DNA of 64,000 nt from Sphingomonadales bacterium. GTDB taxonomy: Bacteria > Pseudomonadota > Alphaproteobacteria > Sphingomonadales > Sphingomonadaceae. This document shows, piece by piece, positions 19,288-28,285 of the stretch. The stretch covers positions 496,001 through 560,000 of the forward strand of contig JAIXWO010000022.1 of NCBI GenBank assembly GCA_027491235.1, given 5' to 3'. Position numbers and translations under genes: made by a program. The notes under the pieces were generated by a model. The model had not been told where the DNA came from. It searched no databases and saw only the letters and a program-made list of their open reading frames with translations. Position 1 is the stretch's first letter, and each line of letters opens with the position of its first letter.

Positions 19288-21900
19288 GTGGTAGCAATTG
19301 AAAAGACCGTTTTTCGCAATCGTTGCCTGACAGCCCTGCTGTTGGGGACGGCGCTCCCCGCGCTTGTGACGCCTGCGCTCGCGCAGAACCGTCGGGCAGC
19401 AGTGCCTGCGGCGCGACCTGCGCCCGTTGAGCCACCAGCCGTCGCGCCTGTGGTGGCTGCGAAGGTCATCAAGACGATCAACGTTTTGGGGTCACAGCGC
19501 ATTGAGCCGGATACCGTCCGGTCTTACATCCGGTTGCGTCCCGGCCAGAACTACACGGTCGAAGCGCTTGATGACGCGTTGCGTGAATTGCTGGATACCG
19601 AACTGTTCTCCGACGTTCAGATCCGCGACAATGCGGGCGACCTGACCATCGAAATTCAGGAAAACCCGGTCATCAACCGCATCATTCTTGAAGGCAATAA
19701 GCGCCTGAAGGAAGAGAAGATCCGCCCCGAGATTAAGGCGGCACCGCGCCAGATTTTCACGCGATCCAAGGTTCGTGCGGACGTTGCGCGCATCATTGAT
19801 CTTTACCAGCGGCAGGGCCGCTATGCCGCGACCGTTGAACCGAAGATGGTCACGCTTGATCAGAACCGCGTCGATATCATCTTCGAAATCAGCGAAGGAC
19901 CGAAATCCAAGGTCCGTCAGATCAATATTCTCGGCAATGAGAAGTTCTCTGACAAGAAGATCATCAGCGAAATGGCCACACGGCCCTCAAGCACGTTCGG
20001 TATCTTCTCTTCGAAGGACAGCTACGATCCCGATAAGCTGGCTTATGACCAGTCGAAGATGCGCCAGTTCTACCTGACGCAAGGCTATGCCGATTTCCGC
20101 GTGACGTCCGCGACGGCGGAGCTCACGCCGGACAAGCGTGATTTTATCGTCACGTATGTTGTGGAGGAAGGGCAGCGCTACAAATTTGGCGACGTGACCG
20201 TTGAAAGCGAACTGCGCGATTACAAGCCCAAGGCAGAAGGGCTCATCACCAAAAAGGGTGCATGGTATAACGCCAAACAGGTTGAAGACACCGTTGAAGG
20301 CCTCAACGAGGCTGCCGGTTTGTTCGGCTATGCCTTTGCCGAAGTGAACCCGGAGTTCCAGCGTGACAAGGACACGCTGACCATGTCGATTGCCTACAAA
20401 ATTGGCGATGCACCGCGTGTTTATGTTGAGCGTATCGACATCAACGGCAACACCGTGACGCAGGACAAGGTCGTCCGCCGCGAATTCCGATTGGCTGAGG
20501 GTGATCCCTTCAACAGCTTCCAGGTCAAGCGTTCGTCGGATCGTATCCAGAGCCTTGGCTATTTCCAGGAAAAGCTTGAGATTGAGCAGAAGCCTGGCTC
20601 GGCTCCGGACCGCATCGTCCTTGAAGCGAATGTGGAAGAAAAGGCGACCGGCGAACTTCAGCTGTCTGCCGGTTTCTCGTCGCTGGAACGTTTCATCATC
20701 AACTTCTCGATCCGTCAGCGCAATTTCCGCGGCAAGGGTCAGGAACTGCGCGCGAGCGTCAACTACTCGCAATATTCCAAGTCGATCGAACTGGGCTTTA
20801 CCGAGCCTTACTTCATGGACCGCAACATTGCGGTGGGTGGCGACATCTTCCGCCGTGATTTGAACTCGTTCAACTTCATCAATCAGGCCCGACAGACGAC
20901 CTACCAACAGGTCACGACCGGGATGCAGCTGCGCATGGGGGTTCCGATCACGGAATTCATGTCGTTCGCGGCGCGATATGGCCTGAATTACGATGACGTC
21001 TCGCTCGATACGGGAACCTATTATTTCAATGGGCAGTGCGATCCGTTCCTTGCGGGCCGTTACCTGTGCGACGCAATCGGTAAGCGGACGACATCGTCGC
21101 TTGGCTACAGCCTTGTTTACGACAATCTGGACAACCGTATCCGCCCGACAAGGGGCAACCGGCTGCTGTTCAGCCAGGATTTTGCAGGCATTGGCGGCAG
21201 TGTGAAATATCTGCGCACGACGGTTGATGCGCGCAAATACTGGAAGCCATTCAGCAACTTCGTTTTCTCGCTGCAGGCGGAAGGCGGCTATGTCCATTCG
21301 TTTGAAAAGAGCCGTGGGGCGGGGCTGGACAAGGTTCGCCTGACCGACCGCTTCTATCTTGGCGAGCCGCAATTCCCGGGCTTTGACATCCGCGGTATTG
21401 GCCCGCGCGTGCAGCGCCTTTTCTATGATAGCAATGGCCAGCTCATTACGGCACGAGATCAGATCGTCGACGACTCACTCGGCGGTCGCGCCTACTATCT
21501 TGGCCGCATGGAGCTTGAAATTCCGCTGGGTTCAGGTGCGCGGGAAATGGGTCTGCGTCCCTCCATCTTTGCGGTGGCTGGTTCCGTGTTTGGCATCACG
21601 ACGCCTGTCCTCAACAGCCTCCGTAATGGTTTGACGCGTTGCCGCAACGATACGTCGGGCGTGGTCACCGAGTTTGCGAACTCGGCTGCCTGTGCCTCAG
21701 GTTCGACAGCAATCTTCTCCGTCCCGGCGTTCGAAGAGCGCTTTTTGGGGGACACATGGAAGCCGCGCCTTTCGGTGGGCTTCGGCGTAAATTGGCGCTC
21801 TCCGTTCGGTCCGTTCAGGATTGATATAGCCAAGGCGCTTATCAAGCATGACGGGGATGATCCAAAACTGTTTACATTCAACGTAGGAACTCAATTCTAA
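19288..21900 (+). CDS. bamA: Outer-membrane protein assembly factor BamA
   Basis: Outer-membrane insertase for beta-barrel proteins. 870 residues from GTG 19288, which follows a GAGAGAGAG site and begins a clear signal peptide (CLTALLLGTALPALVTPALAQ). Five POTRA domains are visible from about residue 53 to 455, with the repeated signatures INVLGSQRI, IILEGNKRL, INILGNEKF, VTVESELRD and IDINGNTVT. A 16-strand barrel follows, with loop-6 motif DIRGIGP (canonical VRGFGP). Two Cys pairs lie in predicted surface loops: C584/C594 and C785/C802. The frame from 19201 would overlap rseP and lacks a signal peptide start. Confidence 0.96.
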   Translation: MVAIEKTVFRNRCLTALLLGTALPALVTPALAQNRRAAVPAARPAPVEPPAVAPVVAAKVIKTINVLGSQRIEPDTVRSYIRLRPGQNYTVEALDDALRELLDTELFSDVQIRDNAGDLTIEIQENPVINRIILEGNKRLKEEKIRPEIKAAPRQIFTRSKVRADVARIIDLYQRQGRYAATVEPKMVTLDQNRVDIIFEISEGPKSKVRQINILGNEKFSDKKIISEMATRPSSTFGIFSSKDSYDPDKLAYDQSKMRQFYLTQGYADFRVTSATAELTPDKRDFIVTYVVEEGQRYKFGDVTVESELRDYKPKAEGLITKKGAWYNAKQVEDTVEGLNEAAGLFGYAFAEVNPEFQRDKDTLTMSIAYKIGDAPRVYVERIDINGNTVTQDKVVRREFRLAEGDPFNSFQVKRSSDRIQSLGYFQEKLEIEQKPGSAPDRIVLEANVEEKATGELQLSAGFSSLERFIINFSIRQRNFRGKGQELRASVNYSQYSKSIELGFTEPYFMDRNIAVGGDIFRRDLNSFNFINQARQTTYQQVTTGMQLRMGVPITEFMSFAARYGLNYDDVSLDTGTYYFNGQCDPFLAGRYLCDAIGKRTTSSLGYSLVYDNLDNRIRPTRGNRLLFSQDFAGIGGSVKYLRTTVDARKYWKPFSNFVFSLQAEGGYVHSFEKSRGAGLDKVRLTDRFYLGEPQFPGFDIRGIGPRVQRLFYDSNGQLITARDQIVDDSLGGRAYYLGRMELEIPLGSGAREMGLRPSIFAVAGSVFGITTPVLNSLRNGLTRCRNDTSGVVTEFANSAACASGSTAIFSVPAFEERFLGDTWKPRLSVGFGVNWRSPFGPFRIDIAKALIKHDGDDPKLFTFNVGTQF

Positions 21901-22520
21901 TGAAGACAATGACCAAACTTATCGTTGCGGCCTCCGCGCTCGCACTTGCTCCGGCAGCGCCAGCTATGGCGCAGTCGGTTGCCTATACAGACGTGCAGCA
22001 GGTGCTTGGCTCGTCGGCTGCGGCTAAGCTCGCTGATGAGCAGATGCGCGTGACGTACAAGGCGACCTATGACCAAGTGGAATCGCGCTCGCGCGTTCTT
22101 CAGGCAGAACTCAACGCCATGATCGTCAAGTTCCAGGCTGACCAGAAGACCAACCCGAACAACCCGTCGTTGCAGACACAGGCGAAGGCCATTCAGGACA
22201 AGCAGCGTGCGGCTCAGGAAGAACTCGGCCGTCTGAGCGATCCGATCGAGCGCGTGAACGCTTATGTTCTTGAACAGATCGATACGAAGCTGGATGCGGC
22301 CGTGACTGCTGCTATGGCGAAGAAGAAGGTCGCCCTGCTGTTGCAGCGTGGCGCCGTCATCAAGAACACGCCCGGCACCGATCTGACACAGGACATTGTG
22401 AACGAACTTAACGTTCTCGTTCCTAACGTGTCGATCACACCGCCGGCCAATTGGCAGCCCGGTCAGAACCGTCCGGGTGCGCAGGCAGCTCCTGCCGCAC
22501 CGCAGCCTCAGGGCCGCTAA
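21900..22520 (+). CDS. skp: Periplasmic chaperone Skp/OmpH
   Basis: Holds unfolded outer-membrane proteins on their way to BamA. 206 residues. Signal peptide with cleavage after APAMAQ-type site (about residue 25). The mature chain starts VAYTDVQQVL (family IAyvd), then long helices rich in Gln, Lys and Ala that form the coiled-coil tentacles, with the C-terminal strand NVSITPP. A Pro/Gln-rich tail is extra compared with E. coli. The TAATG junction overlaps the bamA stop by one base. Confidence 0.92.
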   Translation: MKTMTKLIVAASALALAPAAPAMAQSVAYTDVQQVLGSSAAAKLADEQMRVTYKATYDQVESRSRVLQAELNAMIVKFQADQKTNPNNPSLQTQAKAIQDKQRAAQEELGRLSDPIERVNAYVLEQIDTKLDAAVTAAMAKKKVALLLQRGAVIKNTPGTDLTQDIVNELNVLVPNVSITPPANWQPGQNRPGAQAAPAAPQPQGR

Positions 22521-22541
22521 GCGAACGATAGGGATAAGGTG

Positions 22542-22991
22542 ATGGCAGGGTCGCTCGACATTCGCGCAGTATTGGCGGCGCTGCCGCACCGTTATCCTAT
22601 GTTGCTTGTTGATCGTGTGGAGGAGATTGTTCCGGATCAGTCGATCCGCGCGATCAAGGCCGTCACGATCAACGAGCCGTTCTTTCAGGGGCATTTCCCC
22701 GGTCGGCCAATCATGCCGGGCGTCTTGATTATCGAGGCGTTGGCGCAGGCCGCAGGCGTTCTCGCGATTGAGTCGCTTGGTCTCGCTGGCTCCGGCAAGC
22801 TCGTTTATTTCATGGCTATTGATGGGGCGAAGTTCCGCACGCCGGTGGAACCGGGCTGTCTCCTGACCCTGGAAGCTGAGTTCATTCAGAAGCGGGCGAG
22901 CGTCTGCAAATTTGCCGGACGGGCTTTGCTCGAGGGCAAGCTTGCTGCGGAAGCCAACTTCACTGCCATGATCGCTGATCCACCGGCCTGA
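22542..22991 (+). CDS. fabZ: 3-hydroxyacyl-ACP dehydratase FabZ
   Basis: Dehydrates beta-hydroxyacyl-ACP in fatty-acid elongation. 149 residues, hot-dog fold. Catalytic signature [34 protein letters not shown] with the active-site His and Glu. ATG 22542 is preferred; GTG 22539 in the same frame is also possible. In most Gram-negatives lpxD lies between skp and fabZ, and lpxA-lpxB follow; here skp is directly followed by fabZ and then rpmE. Confidence 0.96.
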   Translation: MAGSLDIRAVLAALPHRYPMLLVDRVEEIVPDQSIRAIKAVTINEPFFQGHFPGRPIMPGVLIIEALAQAAGVLAIESLGLAGSGKLVYFMAIDGAKFRTPVEPGCLLTLEAEFIQKRASVCKFAGRALLEGKLAAEANFTAMIADPPA

Positions 22992-22995
22992 CACG

Positions 22996-23069
22996 CTGAT
23001 CCTTGCCAAGAGCATGATCAGCGGTTAAAGGCCGCGCTTTCCCGCATTCCGGACTGGTCGGAACCAGTC
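22996..23069 (+). promoter_or_regulatory. rpmE leader with two hairpins
   Basis: GCTGATC/GATCAGC (22996-23002 with 23017-23023) and the perfect hairpin GACTGGT-CGGA-ACCAGTC (23052-23069), 17 bases before the rpmE ATG. A promoter-like pair TTGCCA (23004-23009), 16 bases, TTAAAG (23026-23031) overlaps the first inverted repeat. If transcribed from there, only the second hairpin is in the mRNA. It may be a ribosomal-protein leader (autogenous control by L31) or an operator; not proven. Confidence 0.35.
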
Positions 23070-23086
23070 ACATTTGGAGCAAGACA

Positions 23087-23314
23087 ATGAAAAAAGAAGG
23101 CCATCCCGATTACCACATGATCAAGGTCCAGATGACCGACGGCACTGTGTTCGAAACACGCTCCACCTGGGGCAAGGAAGGCGACACGATGGTCCTCGAC
23201 ATTGATCCGCTCGCCCACCCGGCATGGACCGGTGGTTCGGCGCGTTTGATGGACTCGGCGGGTCAGGTTGCGAAGTTCAACAAGCGGTTCGGCGGTCTCT
23301 CGCTCAAGCGCTAA
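23087..23314 (+). CDS. rpmE: 50S ribosomal protein L31
   Basis: Large-subunit protein bridging to the 30S head. 75 residues. [19 protein letters not shown] at the N-terminus and [12 protein letters not shown] at the C-terminus match the family. There are no cysteines, so this is the zinc-free (C-minus) form. Monocistronic, with its own leader and a shared terminator with gyrA. Confidence 0.95.
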   Translation: MKKEGHPDYHMIKVQMTDGTVFETRSTWGKEGDTMVLDIDPLAHPAWTGGSARLMDSAGQVAKFNKRFGGLSLKR

Positions 23315-23340
23315 TCCGCTTCCGGTCTATACCGATACGA

Positions 23341-23372
23341 AAAAGCCCCGACCTTTTGGCCGGGGCTTTTTT
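23341..23372. terminator. Bidirectional terminator between rpmE and gyrA
   Basis: AAAAGCCCCG (23341-23350) pairs with CGGGGCTTTT (23361-23370), with an inner CC-TTTT-GG. T-runs in both directions let it end rpmE on the plus strand and gyrA on the minus strand. Confidence 0.87.
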
Positions 23373-23375
23373 GTG

Positions 23376-26087
23376 TCACTCCGATGCGTCTGAGGCGGTG
23401 TCGGTCGCTTCAATGGCTGGATCGATATCCGCCTCATCGCCGGTATCGCCGATCAGCGCCGCGCTGACGACATGTTCAGCATTGGCAACATCGAACAGGC
23501 GGACACCCGCTGTGTTGCGGCCGATGACGCGCATTCCGGAAACTTCCATGCGGATCATCTTGGCCTGATCGGTGACGAGCATGATCTGTTCGCCATCGCG
23601 GGCAGGGAAGCTGGCAACAACGGGGCCGTTGCGGGCAATGTTGTCGATATTGGTGATGCCCTGACCGCCACGGTTCGTCCGGCGATATTCGTAGGAGCTG
23701 GAGCGCTTACCATAGCCATTGGCGCAGACGGTGAGGATGAACTGCTCCCGCTCCGCCATTTCGGCCATGCGCTCAGCTGACAATGTCGGTTCATTGTCAT
23801 TATCCTTCCAAGCGGCAGCACGCATATAGGCTTCGCGCTCTTCCGGTGTCGCGCCCGAGCGCCGGAGGATGGTCAGCGACATCACTTCGTCGCCGTCCTT
23901 CAGCGTCATACCGCGTACGCCCGTCGAGTTGCGGCTTTGGAATTCGCGGATGTCGGTGCCCATGAAGCGGATGGCGCGACCGTTGCGTGACGCGAGCAGG
24001 ACATCGTCCTCTTCGGTCAGCAGGGCGACACCGATCAGCCGGTCATCGGCATCTTCACCTTCAAACTTCATTGCGATTTTGCCGTTGGACGGCACGTTGG
24101 TGAAGGCATCCATGCTGTTGCGGCGGACTGATCCCTTGGCCGTTGCGAACATGACGTGGAGCTTGCCCCATTCATTTTCGTCTTCTGGCAGCGGCAGGAC
24201 AGTCGAGATCGTCTCATCCTTGGCCAGTGGCAACAGGTTGATCATCGGGCGACCGCGCGTGTTTGGTCCACCTTCCGGCAGACGCCACACTTTCATGCGG
24301 TAGACTTTGCCCAGCGTTGAGAAGAACAGCACCGGCGTGTGCGTGCTCGTCACGAACAGTTCGGTAACGACGTCCTCATCCTTGGTCGACATGGCGGAAC
24401 GGCCCTTGCCGCCGCGCTTCTGTGCGCGGAAGGTGTCGAGCGTGGTGCGCTTGATATAGCCATCGACCGTGACAGTAACGACCATGTCTTCACGTTCGAT
24501 GAGGTCTTCATCGTCAATACTGTCGCCTGCCGGTGCAATTTCCGAGCGGCGCGGCGTTGCGAATTCATCGCGCACGGCGACCAACTCGTCCCGCATGACC
24601 GCGTAGAGCTTCACACGGTCGGCCAGGATTGCCAGCAACTCTTCAATCGAAGCCGCGAGCCCCTTCAGTTCGGAGCCGATTTCATCGCGACCAAGGGCGG
24701 TCAGCCGGTGCAGGCGGAGCTCAAGGATCGCGCGAATCTGTGTTTCTGAAAGCCGATACGTGTCACCGCTAATCTCGGTTTCGACAGCCTCCACCAGCTT
24801 GATGTAGCTGGCGATTTCGACCACGGGCCAATCGCGCGCGCCCAGTTTCTCCCGCGCTTCTGCCGGGCTGGAAGAGCCACGGATAATCCGCACGACTTCA
24901 TCCAGATTTGTGACGGCAATGACGAGGCCGAGCAAGATGTGCGCACGTTCCCGCGCCTTGTTGAGCTCAAACTTGGAACGACGCGTGATGACCTCTTCAC
25001 GGAACTTCACAAAGGCGTCGATAATGTCGCGCAGCGTTAGCGTTTCCGGGCGCCCACCACGGATGGCGAGCATATTCGCCGGGAAGCTCGACTGGGCAGG
25101 GGTGTGACGCCACAGCTGGTTGAGCACGACTTCTGCCGTCGCATCCCGCTTGAGTTCCACAACGACGCGCACGCCTTCACGGTTGGACTCGTCACGGATG
25201 TCTGAGATGCCCTCAATCCGCTTGTCCTTGGCCGCTTCGGCGATCTTCTCGACGAGCGCGTTCTTGCCCTGCTGATAGGGGATTTCGGTCAGCACGATCG
25301 ATTGGCGGTCGCCGCGACCTTCTTCAATAATGTGCCGTGACCGGACGATGATGGAGCCCTTGCCGGTGGTGTAGGCAGAGCGTGCGCCGGATAGGCCAAG
25401 GATGAGGCCACCTGTCGGGAAATCGGGCGCAGGCACGATGTCCATCAGCTCTTCATTGGTGATGGCGCCGTTTTCCATCAGCGCAAGGCAGGCGTTGATG
25501 ACCTCGCCCAGATTGTGCGGCGGAATGTTCGTTGCCATGCCGACCGCGATGCCGCCGGCACCGTTGACGAGCAGGTTCGGGAAACGTGCCGGAAGAACGC
25601 GTGGCTCCTCCCGCGAACCATCATAGTTCGGCTGGAAGTCGACAGTATCCTTGTCGAGATCTTCGAGCAGCGCCATGGCGGGCTTGGCAAGGCGCGCTTC
25701 GGTGTAACGCATGGAGGCTGGCGGATCGGGGTCCATCGAGCCAAAGTTGCCCTGACCATCCATCAGCATCAGCCGCATCGACCAATCCTGCGCCAGACGC
25801 GCCAATGCGTCATAGATGGAGGAGTCACCATGCGGGTGATAGTTACCCATCACGTCGCCGACGATCTTGGCCGATTTGCGGTATGGACGGCCCGGAACGA
25901 AGCCACCTTCCTGCGCGGCAAATAGGATGCGACGATGCACTGGCTTCAGACCATCACGCACGTCAGGCAGCGCGCGCGACACGATAACGGACATGGCATA
26001 GTCGAGATAACTCGACTTCATCTCGTCAACGATGCTGACGGGGGAGATGTCGGACGGGTCTGTGATAATCGGTTCGTCGGTGCTCAA
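23376..26087 (-). CDS. gyrA: DNA gyrase subunit A
   Basis: Breakage-reunion subunit of gyrase. 903 residues. The winged-helix tower contains [17 protein letters not shown], so the quinolone-determining positions are the susceptible type (Ser and Asp at the places of E. coli S83 and D87). The catalytic Tyr sits in SMRYTEARL. The C-terminal beta-pinwheel carries repeated blades; the GyrA-box is near QKRGGKGR. The acidic C-terminal tail ([20 protein letters not shown]) matches the family. Convergent with rpmE. Confidence 0.97.
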   Translation of the reverse strand: MSTDEPIITDPSDISPVSIVDEMKSSYLDYAMSVIVSRALPDVRDGLKPVHRRILFAAQEGGFVPGRPYRKSAKIVGDVMGNYHPHGDSSIYDALARLAQDWSMRLMLMDGQGNFGSMDPDPPASMRYTEARLAKPAMALLEDLDKDTVDFQPNYDGSREEPRVLPARFPNLLVNGAGGIAVGMATNIPPHNLGEVINACLALMENGAITNEELMDIVPAPDFPTGGLILGLSGARSAYTTGKGSIIVRSRHIIEEGRGDRQSIVLTEIPYQQGKNALVEKIAEAAKDKRIEGISDIRDESNREGVRVVVELKRDATAEVVLNQLWRHTPAQSSFPANMLAIRGGRPETLTLRDIIDAFVKFREEVITRRSKFELNKARERAHILLGLVIAVTNLDEVVRIIRGSSSPAEAREKLGARDWPVVEIASYIKLVEAVETEISGDTYRLSETQIRAILELRLHRLTALGRDEIGSELKGLAASIEELLAILADRVKLYAVMRDELVAVRDEFATPRRSEIAPAGDSIDDEDLIEREDMVVTVTVDGYIKRTTLDTFRAQKRGGKGRSAMSTKDEDVVTELFVTSTHTPVLFFSTLGKVYRMKVWRLPEGGPNTRGRPMINLLPLAKDETISTVLPLPEDENEWGKLHVMFATAKGSVRRNSMDAFTNVPSNGKIAMKFEGEDADDRLIGVALLTEEDDVLLASRNGRAIRFMGTDIREFQSRNSTGVRGMTLKDGDEVMSLTILRRSGATPEEREAYMRAAAWKDNDNEPTLSAERMAEMAEREQFILTVCANGYGKRSSSYEYRRTNRGGQGITNIDNIARNGPVVASFPARDGEQIMLVTDQAKMIRMEVSGMRVIGRNTAGVRLFDVANAEHVVSAALIGDTGDEADIDPAIEATDTASDASE

Positions 26088-26326
26088 AAAACTGACTTTC
26101 GAGATGTGTAATTATGCTGCAATTTGCCTAGTCTGCCGCGTCACAAAAGGCCAGCAACAACGGCTTAAGTGGGACAGTATCTGTGGACTGGTTCAAACGC
26201 CGTTCAGCCGAAGGCCGTCAGACCATTGCGTATGGTTCCGCTTGTGCACAGGGATCGAAACCATTAGCGGGGACGCCGCATCATTAAGCGCCTGTTTTGT
26301 CGCAGGCGCGCAGGAGGATAAGGGAT

Positions 26327-27583
26327 ATGAAGACCGTTTCTCGCGCCGCAATCGGGCTCGCATTGGCAATGGGTGTGGCCGTTCCACTGGCAGTATCACC
26401 TGCCATGGCAGCGAAGGAAAAGAAGGAAAAGCCAGCGCCGGCGAAAGTCTGGCAGCTGAGCAAGGAATTCCGCGCAGCTTATGTTCCCGCTGACGCTGCG
26501 GTAAAGGCAAACGCGCCCGACGCTATTGCAAAGATTGAAGCCGCTGAAGCTGTCGTCAAGAATGGCGATGAAAAGTATATCGCTGGCACATTGCGCCTCA
26601 CACTGGGTCAGGCGACGAAGAACCCAAAGCTGCAACTGGATGGCATTATTGCCATGATCGCGAGCGGCAGCGCCGCCCCGGTTGATGCGCCCAAGCTGAA
26701 TATGGCAGCGGGCCAGCTGGCTTATCAGGCGGGCAATTATACGGACGCGAAGAAGTATCTGGCAGAAGCCATTCGCCTCGGAAATCCGGGGGTGGATGCA
26801 AACCTTCTGCTGGCGGAAGCCAATTTCAAGATGGGCACGACGCTTGAAGGCCTGACGGCGCTTGATGGGGCTGTGAAGGCGGAGCAGGCCGCAGGCCGCA
26901 AGGCACCGGCGGAATGGTATGGTCGCGCAGCCGCCATGGCCTATAAAGCGAAGATGACAGGCGAAACGGCTAAGTGGACCCGTGAGCAGGTTCGCGCTTA
27001 TCCGACACCGGAAAACTGGCGCAGTGCGCTCGTCATCTATCGTGACAGCGCCAACCTCGACAATCAGACACTGATCGATCTGTTCCGTCTGATGCACGAC
27101 ACCAAGGCCTTGGCGGGTGAACGTGACTTCTTCGAATATGCATCGCTTGCCATCACCGGCGCGCTGCCAGGGGAAGCCAAGACCGTCATTGAAGAAGGCT
27201 TTGCGTCCGGCGCCGTCAGCAAATCAAGCCGCGCTGTTGCTGAACGTCTGACCGATGCGAACGCAAAGATTCCTTCGGATAAGGCTTCTGTGGTCAACGA
27301 TGAAAAGCGTGCTCCGTCGGCTGCTGATGGCCGTCTCGCCGCCAATACCGGCAGCGCCTATCTCGCTTATGGCGACTATGCGAAGGCCATCGATCTTTTC
27401 CGTCTTGCGCAGAAGAAGGGTGGCATTGATGCTGACGTCGTGAATACGCGTCTTGGCATCGCTCTCGCCCGTGCCGGTCAGAAAGATGCAGCACGTGCAG
27501 CTTTTCAGGCCGTCAACGGCGCAGCCCGCAAGGAAGTCGCGCAGTTCTGGCTCCTCTGGCTAGACCAGACGCCAGCAGCCTAA
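26327..27583 (+). CDS. Periplasmic tetratricopeptide-repeat protein
   Basis: A 418-residue exported protein. Signal peptide AAIGLALAMGVAVPLAVSPAMA, cleavage near residue 25, followed by a Lys/Glu-rich linker. The mature chain consists of helical repeats resembling TPR/Sel1 units; clear units are AAGQLAYQAGNYTDAKKYLAEAI (about 128-150) and AYLAYGDYAKAIDLFRLAQ (about 345-363). No enzymatic motif is visible. The ribosome site AGGAGGATAAGGG precedes ATG 26327, so translation is probably strong. Divergent from gyrA across 239 bases. It may scaffold envelope proteins; the function is not known. Confidence 0.85.
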   Translation: MKTVSRAAIGLALAMGVAVPLAVSPAMAAKEKKEKPAPAKVWQLSKEFRAAYVPADAAVKANAPDAIAKIEAAEAVVKNGDEKYIAGTLRLTLGQATKNPKLQLDGIIAMIASGSAAPVDAPKLNMAAGQLAYQAGNYTDAKKYLAEAIRLGNPGVDANLLLAEANFKMGTTLEGLTALDGAVKAEQAAGRKAPAEWYGRAAAMAYKAKMTGETAKWTREQVRAYPTPENWRSALVIYRDSANLDNQTLIDLFRLMHDTKALAGERDFFEYASLAITGALPGEAKTVIEEGFASGAVSKSSRAVAERLTDANAKIPSDKASVVNDEKRAPSAADGRLAANTGSAYLAYGDYAKAIDLFRLAQKKGGIDADVVNTRLGIALARAGQKDAARAAFQAVNGAARKEVAQFWLLWLDQTPAA

Positions 27584-27612
27584 AGTCTCCGACTTTATTG
27601 GGTTATGGGAAC

Positions 27613-27645
27613 GGGGCTCCAGCAATGCTGGGGCCCCTTTCTTAT
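27613..27645 (+). terminator. Intrinsic terminator after the TPR gene
   Basis: GGGGCTCCAGC (27613-27623), loop AAT, GCTGGGGCCCC (27627-27637) with one wobble pair, then TTTCTTAT. It overlaps the last codon of the convergent Lrp-type gene. Confidence 0.82.
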
Positions 27646-28124
27646 TCACCGCCGACAGGGACGCCGGGTTTGTTCTTTGAAGTGCGGATGGTCAGTGATG
27701 TTTTCACGCCGGCCACATGCGGCGCCGTCGTCAGCGATGTTGTCAGGAATTCCTGAAATTCCTGCAGGTCTCGCGCGACGATCTTCAAAATGAAGTCGAT
27801 CTCTCCGTTGAGCATATGGCATTCCCGTACGGGTGCCAGCTTGGCGACATGCTCTTCAAATTCGCGAAGGTCGGATTCGGCCTGGCTTTTCAAGCTGACC
27901 ATGGCGAAGACCGTGATTGTATAGCCCATGCGCATAGAGTTGAGTTGCGCGTGATAGCCTTCGATAACGCCATCTTCCTCAAGCGTGCGGACGCGTCGCA
28001 GGCAGGGAGGTGCAGTCAGGCCGACGCGGCTCGCCAATTCAACATTGGTAATGCGGCCATCCTTTTGCAGTTCGGATAGAATTTTCTGGTCAATCAGATC
28101 GAACGCATTGTGCGGCATATGCAT
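27642..28124 (-). CDS. Lrp/AsnC-family transcription regulator
   Basis: A 160-residue DNA-binding protein with a RAM ligand domain. The N-terminal helix-turn-helix reads DLIDQKILSELQKDGRITNVELASRVGLTAPPCLRRVRTLEEDGVI. The C-terminal half folds as the amino-acid-sensing RAM domain (VRECHMLNGEIDFILKIVARDL). The PPCLRRV motif is typical of the true Lrp branch. Its regulon is unknown; the neighbours are a kinase gene and a TPR gene. ATG 28124 has GGATAA five bases upstream; ATG 28118 is an alternative. Confidence 0.9.
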   Translation of the reverse strand: MHMPHNAFDLIDQKILSELQKDGRITNVELASRVGLTAPPCLRRVRTLEEDGVIEGYHAQLNSMRMGYTITVFAMVSLKSQAESDLREFEEHVAKLAPVRECHMLNGEIDFILKIVARDLQEFQEFLTTSLTTAPHVAGVKTSLTIRTSKNKPGVPVGGE

Positions 28125-28150
28125 ATTATCCGTTCAGGAATTTACCCTTC

Positions 28151-28178
28151 TGTATAATAAAGTTTCAGTCGATTGCAA
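28151..28178 (-). promoter_or_regulatory. Candidate promoter of the Lrp/AsnC gene
   Basis: On the minus strand TTGCAA (28178-28173), 16 bases, TATACA (28156-28151), then about 26 bases to the start codon. The -35 lies in the palindrome ATTGCAAT (28172-28179), a possible self-binding site. Sequence inference only. Confidence 0.4.
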
Positions 28179-28285
28179 TTGTGCCAGATTGCGACGGTTG
28201 AGATTCATGGGTAGCCGAGACCATGCAGGAGGGCTATTCCGCAAGGCCGACAGGGCAAACCCGTTTGGCCAGAAGAGAGTATAAG

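Noticed and set aside
19987-21372. A 461-codon minus-strand frame inside bamA
   Set aside because: Shadow of a GC-rich reading frame; basic, His- and Arg-rich composition with no recognisable domain.
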